Shown: positions 1-7,675 of the stretch, piece by piece | Layout: each line of letters opens with the position of its first letter | How positions within the stretch are numbered: position 1 is the stretch's first letter | From: Paenibacillus barcinonensis | Lineage (GTDB): Bacteria; Bacillota; Bacilli; Paenibacillales; Paenibacillaceae | Reading direction: 5' to 3' | Assembly (NCBI RefSeq): GCF_003217495.1 | Contig: NZ_QJSW01000014.1 | Coordinates: forward strand, 89,464-153,463 | DNA: 64,000 nt | Position numbers and translations under genes: made by a program | The notes under the pieces: model-generated | What the model was told of the DNA's origin: nothing | Seen by the model: only the letters and a program-made list of their open reading frames with translations | Databases searched by the model: none

Positions 1-383
1 ATCTGGAGCACGTAGCTGAGGAAAATCACTTAACGATGGAGGAAGTCATTACGATACATACATCCGCTGATTACCTCGTACATATGATCGGATTTGCCCC
101 GGGATTCCCCTATCTGGGTGGATTACCCGAGCGGATTGCCACACCCAGACGGGCAACACCGAGGCTTCGCGTGGAGGCAGGAACAGTAGGTATTGGCGGC
201 TCACAGACGGGCATTTATCCTGTCATATCGCCTGGAGGGTGGCAGTGTATCGGTCGCACACCCGTCCGTCTGTTTCGCCCGGAAGAGAATCCGCCAAGTC
301 TGCTTGGAGCCGGTGACATTGTGCGATTCCAGTCGATCACTATGCAGGAATACATGGAGCAGGCGCAGAAGGGGGGAGAATGA
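1..383 (+). CDS. pxpB: 5-oxoprolinase subunit B, C-terminal part (truncated by window edge)
   Basis: The reading frame is open from the first bases of the window, so the N-terminus lies upstream; the internal ATG at 36 is not the start. The visible part carries the KipI/PxpB signature YMIGFAPGFPYLGG-like run (here MIGFAPGFPYLGGL), then RIATPRRATPR and the Gly-rich GGWQCIGRTP segment. PxpB and PxpC form the complex that works with PxpA to hydrolyse 5-oxoproline (pyroglutamate) to glutamate using ATP. In Bacillus the homologue KipI was first described as an inhibitor of the sporulation kinase KinA, so a regulatory role cannot be excluded. The stop overlaps the start of pxpC (ATGA), indicating translational coupling. 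Confidence 0.93.
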   Translation, partial: LEHVAEENHLTMEEVITIHTSADYLVHMIGFAPGFPYLGGLPERIATPRRATPRLRVEAGTVGIGGSQTGIYPVISPGGWQCIGRTPVRLFRPEENPPSLLGAGDIVRFQSITMQEYMEQAQKGGE

Positions 384-1405
384 TGGGCTTTGAAGTCATT
401 CGTCCCGGCTTGTTAACCTTGGTTCAGGATGAAGGAAGAATCGGATATCGCCGCTACGGTGTTCCAGTGGGCGGGATTATGGATACGTTTGCTGGAAGAG
501 CGGCCAACATGCTTGTCGGCAATACGCGGCATGAAGCTGTGCTTGAGATTACGATGTCAGGGCCAGAGCTTCACATGCTGAAAGACCAGTTGATCTCCAT
601 CTGTGGTGCGGATCTAAGCGTTACGGTAGATCGTCAGCCTGTGCCTATGTGGCGTCCTGTGCTGCTGCGGGCTGGCAGTGTATTGAAATTTGGTGCAAGC
701 CGTCATGGCTTGCGTGCATATCTGGCGTTGGCTGGCGGCATTGATGTGCCTCAAGTGATGGGCAGTCGAAGTACAGACCTCAAAACCGTACTAGGCGGCT
801 TTCATGGAAGAGCTCTACGTACATCGGATGTGCTCGCAACCGGGGATATCACTGGTGAAGTGCAGCAGTGGATATACCATATGACCATGCAGCTCGGTGC
901 AGACCAATGTATGGCAGCCCCGTCGTGGCTGTTATCGGAGCGAGAGCGGCCGGACTATTATGGTCAACCTGTCATTCGGGTCATGCATGGTCAAGACAGC
1001 TCCTGTTTCCGTTCGGAGAGTCTTGAGCAATTCTATACCCGGCCGTATGTTGTCTCTTCTCAATCGGATCGCATGGGTTATCGGATGCAGGGTCCGCTGC
1101 TGGAGCTGGAGCAACCGATGTCTCGTTTATCCGAAGCGGTTACCTATGGTACGGTGCAGGTACCGCCAGATGGACAGCCCATTATACTGATGGCCGATCA
1201 TCAGACCATTGGGGGATATCCTGTCATTGCACAGGCTGCCTTCGTGGATTTGCCCATATTGGCCCAGCTTCGGCCGGGGGCACAGATTTCTTTTGTGCAG
1301 ATCACCAATGAGGAAGCACGTTGTCTCTATGTACAAAGGCAGCAGAAATTTCAGCTGCTGGATAAGCTGATCCGCAGCAAAATGGCAGAAGGGCAGGGAC
1401 GTTAG
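380..1405 (+). CDS. pxpC: 5-oxoprolinase subunit C (biotin-dependent carboxyltransferase-like, KipA family)
   Basis: 341 residues, the usual family length. The N-terminus (FEVIRPGLLTLVQDEGRIGYRRYGVPVGG) is the standard opening of the KipA/AHS2 domain, and the C-terminal half contains SSQSDRMGYRMQGP and ILMADHQTIGGYP, both typical of the family. Two tandem ATG codons occur at 380 and 383 behind a GGGGGGAG ribosome binding site; either may be used. It overlaps pxpB by four bases and is followed immediately by pxpA, so the three genes form one operon in the order B-C-A. The product acts in the cytoplasm as part of the ATP-dependent 5-oxoprolinase complex. Confidence 0.95.
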   Translation: MMGFEVIRPGLLTLVQDEGRIGYRRYGVPVGGIMDTFAGRAANMLVGNTRHEAVLEITMSGPELHMLKDQLISICGADLSVTVDRQPVPMWRPVLLRAGSVLKFGASRHGLRAYLALAGGIDVPQVMGSRSTDLKTVLGGFHGRALRTSDVLATGDITGEVQQWIYHMTMQLGADQCMAAPSWLLSERERPDYYGQPVIRVMHGQDSSCFRSESLEQFYTRPYVVSSQSDRMGYRMQGPLLELEQPMSRLSEAVTYGTVQVPPDGQPIILMADHQTIGGYPVIAQAAFVDLPILAQLRPGAQISFVQITNEEARCLYVQRQQKFQLLDKLIRSKMAEGQGR

Positions 1406-2182
1406 ATGCAAACGTATACGCTGGATATTAATTGTGATCTTGGTGAGAGCTATGGGACTTATCGCACGATGATGAAGTCCGATGAAGCGATCCTGCCGCT
1501 AATCACTTCAGCCAATATTGCCTGTGGCTTCCATGCGGGTGATCCGGCAACGATGCGGCTGACTGTGGAACATGCCATGATGCATCAGGTCGCCATCGGC
1601 GCTCACCCCGGACTGCCGGACTTGCAAGGATTCGGACGCAGAATTATGGAGATTACACCGCGCGAAGCCTACGATATGGTGGTGTACCAGATTGGTGCAC
1701 TGGAAGCTTTTGTCCGTGCTAGTGGAGGGCAATTGCATCATGTAAAGCCGCATGGAGCGTTATATAATATGGCAGCAGCCGACATCAAGCTTGCGCAAGC
1801 TATTGCCGAAGCTGTCTATCAGGTGGAGCCGGAGCTGTATCTGTACGGCCTGGCAGGAAGCGAACTGATGATGGCGGCGAAACGAACCGGTGTGCGTGGT
1901 GTGAGTGAAGTGTTCGCGGATCGCACCTATTGTTCAGACGGCAGGCTGACGCCACGCAGTCATCATGGAGCGCTGATAGAACAGCCGGAAGCGGCTCTGG
2001 CACAGGTGCTGCGAATGGTCAAGGAAGGCAAGGTTATCGCTGTGGATGGCACTGAGGTGCCTATTCGGGCAGATACCGTGTGCATCCATGGGGATGGTGA
2101 GCATGCCTTGACGTTTGCCCAAACGATCCGTGAAATCCTGGAAGCCGCGGGTGTAGACGTGACAGCGTATCAGGCAACGTAA
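1406..2182 (+). CDS. pxpA: 5-oxoprolinase subunit A (LamB/YcsF family)
   Basis: 258 residues, full length for the family. The start gives DINCDLGESYG, the invariant opening of LamB/YcsF proteins, followed by SANIACGFHAGDP (metal/substrate-site motif), IGAHPGLPDLQGFGRR and HHVKPHGALYN. PxpA is the subunit that hydrolyses phosphorylated or activated 5-oxoproline to glutamate. The ATG begins directly after the pxpC stop codon, so translation is coupled. The three genes together are a complete pyroglutamate salvage module apart from the missing 5' end of pxpB. Confidence 0.95.
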   Translation: MQTYTLDINCDLGESYGTYRTMMKSDEAILPLITSANIACGFHAGDPATMRLTVEHAMMHQVAIGAHPGLPDLQGFGRRIMEITPREAYDMVVYQIGALEAFVRASGGQLHHVKPHGALYNMAAADIKLAQAIAEAVYQVEPELYLYGLAGSELMMAAKRTGVRGVSEVFADRTYCSDGRLTPRSHHGALIEQPEAALAQVLRMVKEGKVIAVDGTEVPIRADTVCIHGDGEHALTFAQTIREILEAAGVDVTAYQAT

Positions 2183-2283
2183 GTTTGGAAAGCGATAGGG
2201 CAGAGCTATATAAGCTGAACGATTCATTGACACGTTAACAGAGGGGACAGAAAAAACCTGAAAAAACGGAGGGATGGCATACG

Positions 2284-2742
2284 ATGAAACCTATACGAAA
2301 TTCAGCCAAAGCAGTGATCGTTCAGGAGGGCCAACTGTTACTGATTCGTCTGAAAGACCAGTATGGCGATGCTTTTGTTTTTCCTGGCGGTGGGCAGGAG
2401 AAGGGCGAGGAACTGAAGGATGCGGTTGCGCGGGAATGCTTGGAAGAAATCGGACAGGCGGTGGATGTGGGAGAGCTTCTGCATATCCGTGAATACATCG
2501 GTGCGAATCATGAATTTGCCAAGTGGGATGCGGATATCCATCAGGTGGAATTCTATTTTGCATGCAGTCTGATTAATCCGAAGGCTTCTGTCTTTGAGGG
2601 CTCGAACCCGGACGATCATCAGGTAGCTGTAGAATGGGTCTCGCTTGAAGCGCTGAAGGATATTCGTCTCTACCCCAAAACGATCGGTGAATTGTTGGTG
2701 AACAAGGGAGAGTCGCGTATTTACCTCGGGGATCTAAATTAA
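2284..2742 (+). CDS. Nudix hydrolase
   Basis: 152 residues. The Nudix box is clear at about residues 39-60: GGGQEKGEE, then RECLEEIG, matching the GX5EX7REUXEEXGU pattern with all acidic metal ligands present. The N-terminal beta-strand (NSAKAVIVQEGQLLLIRL) is typical of the MutT-like fold. Nudix enzymes hydrolyse nucleoside diphosphates linked to another moiety; the substrate cannot be read from sequence. The start has a GGAGGG ribosome binding site at about 2268-2273. It lies 101 bp behind pxpA on the same strand and could be read through from it, as no terminator is visible between them. Confidence 0.9.
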   Translation: MKPIRNSAKAVIVQEGQLLLIRLKDQYGDAFVFPGGGQEKGEELKDAVARECLEEIGQAVDVGELLHIREYIGANHEFAKWDADIHQVEFYFACSLINPKASVFEGSNPDDHQVAVEWVSLEALKDIRLYPKTIGELLVNKGESRIYLGDLN

Positions 2743-2832
2743 GAGTCATCTTGCTAAAAATAAATGTTCATGAGATTCAGGTATAAATTCTGGTTCGGGG
2801 ATTCAACATAGGTGAGGCGGGTACACTATAAG

Positions 2833-2937
2833 TACAGCTGCTTGTTCTGCAAACAGGCAGCTGTATAGCATACATCTAAGAGATATGTCTGCTCATAAGA
2901 CATATCAATTAAAACATTAAACCCAGAATGGTTTAAT
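2833..2937 (+). other. three consecutive perfect or near-perfect stem-loops upstream of the PNPOx-like gene
   Basis: Arms: 2833-2846 with 2852-2865 (14 bp, one G-U); 2882-2890 with 2898-2906 (GATATGTCT/AGACATATC, 9 bp perfect); 2916-2923 with 2930-2937 (ATTAAACC/GGTTTAAT, 8 bp perfect), followed by a TTTTT tract. The third stem may terminate the Nudix transcript; the first two are unexplained. A further weak pairing (GAGGAA near 2971 with TTCCTC near 3008) lies between the third stem and the gene. Confidence 0.5.
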
Positions 2938-3044
2938 AGCTTTTTGGGCTTTGAGTTGCTTATACCATTGGAGGAACGCTGCGCCTTTGTAACGCTTCTG
3001 CACGATTCCTCAAACATCCCCCAAAACCGAAAGGAGCATCTCCC

Positions 3045-3461
3045 ATGAACCAGAATGATCTGGAGCAAAACATTGTAAAGGCTTTGGAAAATAATCCGTT
3101 TTGCAGCTTCTCTACCGTGGAGAACGGAAAACCGAAATCCCGTTATATGGCGCTGTTTAACGATGGTCTGAATATTCACCTTGCAACCAACCGCCGTACA
3201 CACAAGGTGGAGGAATTGAAGAACAATCCGAATGTCAGCCTGCTGCTTGGCTACGAGGCGGGAGGTTCCAAGGAAGTTGTGGAGATTGAGGGAACATGTG
3301 AAGTGACGAAAAATGAAGGCCTGCGTGAGCAGGTATGGAATGATGAACTAAAAGCATGGTTCGATGGACCTAATGATCCCAACTATGTCATTCTGGATAT
3401 TACCCCTTCACGCATCGAATATACAGGCAAAGACCACGAGCACCATGTGTGGCAGCAATAA
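3045..3461 (+). CDS. pyridoxamine 5'-phosphate oxidase-fold protein (general stress protein 26-like)
   Basis: 138 residues with the small split-barrel flavin-binding fold: an N-terminal helix, then NNPFCSFSTVENGKPKSRYMALF and LATNRRTHKVEELKNNPNVSLLLGY, which match the YdaG/general stress protein 26 family of Bacillus. Members bind FMN or related cofactors; a specific reaction is not established from sequence. The start is set by a GAAAGGAG ribosome binding site directly upstream. It is a single gene preceded by a hairpin-rich leader of about 200 bp. Confidence is high for the fold and low for a physiological role. Confidence 0.85.
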   Translation: MNQNDLEQNIVKALENNPFCSFSTVENGKPKSRYMALFNDGLNIHLATNRRTHKVEELKNNPNVSLLLGYEAGGSKEVVEIEGTCEVTKNEGLREQVWNDELKAWFDGPNDPNYVILDITPSRIEYTGKDHEHHVWQQ

Positions 3462-3534
3462 TTCACAGCGACTTCGAATGGAAATAATGGTTGTGAAGTC
3501 TCGTTGTAAGACGATGAACCGAATCCACCCTTTC

Positions 3535-3568
3535 AACCGTGGCCCTTATTGGCGCTCGCGGTTTTTTG
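3535..3568 (+). terminator. candidate intrinsic terminator after the PNPOx-like gene
   Basis: A GC-rich interrupted stem (AACCG at 3535 pairing with CGGTT at 3559) is followed by a T6 run. The stem is imperfect. Confidence 0.45.
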
Positions 3569-3734
3569 GTGTGCAGATTATGATCAATCCAGTGTTGGTG
3601 TTATAGTTATGTAATATTTGAAATTTGAATGAATAATTACCTATTTTTGGGGTAAAAAACCGAGAAAAATGTCGAAATTACGCATGATATCATAAAGTCA
3701 CTCAACTATGTACGGATAATGTAAAAATTAATGC

Positions 3735-3773
3735 TTTTCAACCGTTTAACATTACGTTATGATTTGAAATGTA
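3735..3773 (+). promoter_or_regulatory. candidate Pho-box array upstream of the nucleotidase gene
   Basis: Hexamers resembling the PhoP site TT(A/T/C)ACA occur at 3735 (TTTTCA), 3746 (TTAACA), 3757 (TTATGA) and weakly at 3768 (AATGTA), all exactly 11 bp apart. The same 11-bp phase occurs upstream of pstS in this window. Individual matches other than TTAACA are imperfect, so this is a candidate only. The stretch 3574-3944 otherwise holds no gene. Confidence 0.4.
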
Positions 3774-3944
3774 AATAACACGCACAGATATGAATAGATG
3801 TTCATGTGAGATAAACTAACCTGAAGATTACGGATGAATGCTCATCTGATCATCAGCATGCACAACGCATGAAATCTATTATTTTCTGTGCCTGTTGTTT
3901 GCTAATATGGCATGATTCGATGTACATAACCGGGAGGGGTTATT

Positions 3945-6218
3945 TTGAAGAAGAGTAAAAAAGTATTATCAAGCCTGACTGCCGCTTTCGTTGCATTAAA
4001 CGTGCTTGCGGTATTTCCAGTACCTGTTTCGGCTGCAGATGCGGCCAAAGTCAAATTGCGGATCATGGAAACAACGGACATTCATGATAATCTGATCAAC
4101 TATGACTATTATTCAGACAAAGCGACAGATCAATACGGTCTGGCCAAAACAGCTACACTGATCAAGAAGGCCCGTGAGGAAGCGAAGAACAGCCTGCTTT
4201 TCGACAATGGTGACCTGATTCAGGGCAACCCGATGGGTGATTTTGTAGCGAAAATTGATCCTCTGAAAAAGGGTGAAACTCACCCTGTATATAAAGCGAT
4301 GAATCTGCTCGATTACGATGCAGGTAATATCGGTAACCACGAATTTAACTATGGTCTCGATTTCCTTGACATGACGTTGGAGGGAGCTAACTTCCCATAT
4401 ATCAACGCTAATGTCTATGTAGATGATGGTGATAAAGATGAAACCAATGACAAAAACTATTTTACACCATACAAAATTTTGGACAAAAAAGTAACGGATG
4501 AAAGCGGCAAAGAGCATACGATCAAAGTAGGTGTGATCGGCTTTGTACCGCCGCAAATCATGCAATGGGACAGCGCTAACCTGCAAGGCAAGGTCATTGC
4601 CAAGGATATTATTGCTACCGCGAAGAAATTCATTCCAAAAATGAAGGCTGAGGGCGCGGATATTATCGTTGCGATTCCTCACTCCGGCTTTGAGGATATC
4701 CCTCAAACGGATCTGATGGAGAACTCTGTGCTGTATCTGAGCCAAGTGGAGGGCATTAACGCAATTCTGTTTGGACATGCCCACAAAGTATTCCCTAGTG
4801 CAGACTTTAAAGGCAAAAAGGGTGTAGACCTGGAGAAGGGTACAATTAACGGTGTTCCTGCGGTAGAGCCAGGGTTCTGGGGGGATCATCTCGGTATTAT
4901 TGACCTGGATCTGGAGCAGGTGGATGGCAAATGGAAAGTGGTTGATTCCAAAACGGAAGCACGCCCAATCTACGATACAGCCAACAAAAAACCACTCGTA
5001 GATGCAGATCAGTCCATTGTGGATGCTGTACATGATGAGCATGAGGGTACGCTGAAATATGTTCGTGGTCCGGTTGGCGAAACGACGGCACCTATTAACA
5101 GTTTCTTTGCACTCGTGCAGGATGACCCGTCCATTCAGATCGTAACCAATGCACAGAAATGGTACGTGGAGAAGAAGCTGCAAGGTACAGATTATGAAAA
5201 TATTCCGGTATTGTCAGCTGGAGCTCCGTTCAAAGCAGGTGGACGTTCAGGTGCATCGTATTACACGAACATCCCTAAAGGTACAATTGCGATCAAAAAC
5301 GTAGCGGACCTGTATGTATATCCAAATACGGTGCATGCGGTCATGGTTAATGGTGCCGAGTTGAAAGAATGGCTGGAATGGTCAGCAGGCCAGTTTAACC
5401 AGATTGATCCGGCAAAAGGCGGTCAGCAACAGTTGATCAATATGGATTTCCCAACGTATAACTTTGATGTTATCGACGGTGTAACCTACCAGATAGATGT
5501 CACACAGCCAGCTAAATACGACAGCAAAGCAACGGTTGTCAACGCGTCAGCAAGTCGTATCAAAGACCTGAGCTTCAAAGGCAAGCCGATTGATCCAGAG
5601 CAAAAATTCATCGTAGCTACGAATAACTATCGCGCGTCTTCATCCAAATTGGCTAACCCGGACGGTAAACGTATCGTTCTGGCTGCACCGGATGAGAACC
5701 GTCAAGTCATCATCGACTATATTCGTGAGAACAAAACGATCAATCCAACAGCAGATGGCAACTGGTCACTTGCACCAATCAAACCTTCTGCTGGTGTAAC
5801 CGCTGCGGCGCTGAATGATCTTGAAGTGGTATTTGCTTCTTCTCCAGATGCGAAGGAGCTGGTGGAAGCGAATCCGGCCATGTCCTTTATCGGCACGAAT
5901 AAAGATGGGTTTGCAGAATACGGATTGAAACTGACAGGGGAGGCTGCCACAGCGCCAAAACCGGAAACCAATCCGGCCCCAACACCTAAACCGGAGCCAG
6001 CACCTGTACCAACGACAAAACCTGCACCAGCACCTAAACCACAGCCGGAGAAACCGGCAGCTAATCCAAAAGTGGTTTATGTTGTGAAAAAAGGGGACAA
6101 CCTGTATCGCATCGGCTTGAAGTATGGTGTGGACTGGCGTGTGCTTGCCAAAACCAATCAAATCACAAATGTGCATAATCTTAAAGTTGGACAGAAAATT
6201 GTCATTCCTGCTTCATAG
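3945..6218 (+). CDS. secreted 5'-nucleotidase / 2',3'-cyclic-nucleotide phosphodiesterase with C-terminal LysM
   Basis: 757 residues, TTG start behind a GGGAGGGG ribosome binding site. Order: signal peptide (KKSKKVL...VPVSAADA, about 1-31); calcineurin-like metallophosphatase domain (about 37-300) with the metal motifs TTDIHDN, DNGDLIQ, GNHEFNYG, IPHSG and FGHAHK; 5'-nucleotidase C-terminal domain (about 370-600); Pro/Lys-rich linker (about 668-708); LysM (about 710-756, VKKGDNLYRIGLKYG...LKVGQKIVIPA). It should hydrolyse nucleotides or cyclic nucleotides outside the cell while the LysM holds it to peptidoglycan, which suits phosphate scavenging. The candidate Pho boxes upstream agree. It resembles Bacillus YfkN but is shorter, with a single enzymatic unit. 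Confidence 0.92.
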   Translation: MKKSKKVLSSLTAAFVALNVLAVFPVPVSAADAAKVKLRIMETTDIHDNLINYDYYSDKATDQYGLAKTATLIKKAREEAKNSLLFDNGDLIQGNPMGDFVAKIDPLKKGETHPVYKAMNLLDYDAGNIGNHEFNYGLDFLDMTLEGANFPYINANVYVDDGDKDETNDKNYFTPYKILDKKVTDESGKEHTIKVGVIGFVPPQIMQWDSANLQGKVIAKDIIATAKKFIPKMKAEGADIIVAIPHSGFEDIPQTDLMENSVLYLSQVEGINAILFGHAHKVFPSADFKGKKGVDLEKGTINGVPAVEPGFWGDHLGIIDLDLEQVDGKWKVVDSKTEARPIYDTANKKPLVDADQSIVDAVHDEHEGTLKYVRGPVGETTAPINSFFALVQDDPSIQIVTNAQKWYVEKKLQGTDYENIPVLSAGAPFKAGGRSGASYYTNIPKGTIAIKNVADLYVYPNTVHAVMVNGAELKEWLEWSAGQFNQIDPAKGGQQQLINMDFPTYNFDVIDGVTYQIDVTQPAKYDSKATVVNASASRIKDLSFKGKPIDPEQKFIVATNNYRASSSKLANPDGKRIVLAAPDENRQVIIDYIRENKTINPTADGNWSLAPIKPSAGVTAAALNDLEVVFASSPDAKELVEANPAMSFIGTNKDGFAEYGLKLTGEAATAPKPETNPAPTPKPEPAPVPTTKPAPAPKPQPEKPAANPKVVYVVKKGDNLYRIGLKYGVDWRVLAKTNQITNVHNLKVGQKIVIPAS

Positions 6219-6242
6219 AGTCTAATAAACTTTCCAGACGAG

Positions 6243-6276
6243 AAGACTGGCAGTCATCAGACTGCTGGTCTTTTTT
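6243..6276 (+). terminator. intrinsic terminator of the nucleotidase gene
   Basis: 13-bp stem (AAGACTGGCAGTC / GACTGCTGGTCTT, one mismatch) with an ATCA loop and a T6 tail. Confidence 0.9.
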
Positions 6277-6437
6277 GCGGAGAGAGTGCATACATCTGTT
6301 TCTGTAACTGCCAAATTAGGAAGTCATCAAAACAATAGAGATTAATTTCAAGACCCATGATATACTATTTACAAACTTTGGGTATAAACTTGGTAACATT
6401 AATGACACAGCTTGATAAACTGGCAAGGGGGTTCTAC

Positions 6438-7502
6438 ATGAATTGCAGTGGCTGCAGTCCAATCTATCCGATCGAGGGTCAGGGTACGCTGTACCTGCGC
6501 CCCGTCTACCCTGCTTTGCTGGAAGCGCTGCAAACCAAGGGAAGGCATGATGATTATTCTGAGCAAATGTTCTGGTTTCATTTTTCCGACAGTCAAGAGC
6601 TGCTGGATCGGTTAGAAGAGATTATGGAAATGGAGAAAACGCTATCAATTGCTTTGAGCGTTCAGTTGAAATCTGCTACAGAAGGACGGTTGAGTGATGC
6701 TGAGGGTGAGTGGATCAGTTTGTCCATGCAGCATTCCAGAATCAAACATGCGGATATCGTTTCTACTATATTGGAGCGGCAATTCAGCAGCTATATGCAA
6801 CCGATCGTAGATGCCTCAGAGCAAATTATCGGATTTGAATTTTTACTTCGTCCGTGTGAACATGGGAGACCATTTAGCTCATATGAATTGTTTGAAGCGG
6901 CTCGAGAAACAGGACTACATTCATTTTTGGACCGAACTGCTCGTATTAAGGCGATAGAAACCAGTGCCAGATACCTGCCTCAAGGTGTTAAACGTTTTGT
7001 GAATTTTCTGCCCTCCTCTATCTACAATCCTGAGTATTGTTTGACACATACATTCGAAGCCATTGAACGCCTTTCGCTGGACCCAAAGGATTTTGTTTTT
7101 GAAGTCGTTGAGACCGAACAGATCCAGCATCTGTCGACATTGCAGCATATTTTTCAAGTATATCGCTCTAACGGCATGTCCGTTGCATTGGATGATGTCG
7201 GCGCCGGATATTCCACGATTGATTTAATGAGTCGATTAGAGCCGGATTTTGTTAAAATTGATCGCAGTCTAATTGATCATTGTGATCAGGATCGAGCAAA
7301 GCAACAGAAGATTCTGAATATAGTGCAGGTAGCAAGCCAATTTGGTGGTAAAGTTCTTGCTGAGGGTATTGAACGAATTGAAGAGTTTGATTTCTGCCGT
7401 TCCGTCGGAATTGAGCTGGCTCAGGGCTATTATTTTGGTAAACCCGCAGCGTATCCTCCAGATGGTCCTTACCTGGGACCTTCCTACAGAGCAGCAAAAT
7501 AA
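6438..7502 (+). CDS. EAL-domain protein, putative cyclic-di-GMP phosphodiesterase
   Basis: The frame is open from 6357, but the ATG at 6438 has an ideal AAGGGGG ribosome binding site 7-8 bases upstream, giving 354 residues that begin MNCSGCSP. The N-terminal 115 residues are not recognised; the CSGC pair could bind a metal. The EAL domain (about 110-345) has EFL in place of EAL (GFEFLLRP), but the other catalytic positions are present: Asn in FVNFLP, Glu in EVVETE, the Asp pair in LDDVGAGYS, Lys in DFVKID, Glu in LAEGIER and Gln in AQGYYFGKP. It is therefore probably an active c-di-GMP hydrolase. No transmembrane segment or GGDEF domain is seen. The chemoreceptor downstream is separated by a terminator. 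Confidence 0.88.
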   Translation: MNCSGCSPIYPIEGQGTLYLRPVYPALLEALQTKGRHDDYSEQMFWFHFSDSQELLDRLEEIMEMEKTLSIALSVQLKSATEGRLSDAEGEWISLSMQHSRIKHADIVSTILERQFSSYMQPIVDASEQIIGFEFLLRPCEHGRPFSSYELFEAARETGLHSFLDRTARIKAIETSARYLPQGVKRFVNFLPSSIYNPEYCLTHTFEAIERLSLDPKDFVFEVVETEQIQHLSTLQHIFQVYRSNGMSVALDDVGAGYSTIDLMSRLEPDFVKIDRSLIDHCDQDRAKQQKILNIVQVASQFGGKVLAEGIERIEEFDFCRSVGIELAQGYYFGKPAAYPPDGPYLGPSYRAAK

Positions 7503-7522
7503 TTATTTTGTCACATCCCGTA

Positions 7523-7574
7523 ACGCCAAGCTGGTCGCTTTCTTATGGAAGGGCCTGCTTGGCGTGAATTTTTT
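7523..7574 (+). terminator. intrinsic terminator of the EAL gene
   Basis: Perfect 9-bp arms ACGCCAAGC (7523) and GCTTGGCGT (7557) with a T6 run close behind. Confidence 0.8.
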
Positions 7575-7675
7575 ATCAAATAAACCTCGTTGTTAGCCGA
7601 TATAGAGTATAAGCCATAAGTTAATTCATACATAGAGAGAAAAGTTGGCTTTGAAATCATAAGGGGGAAATGCAA

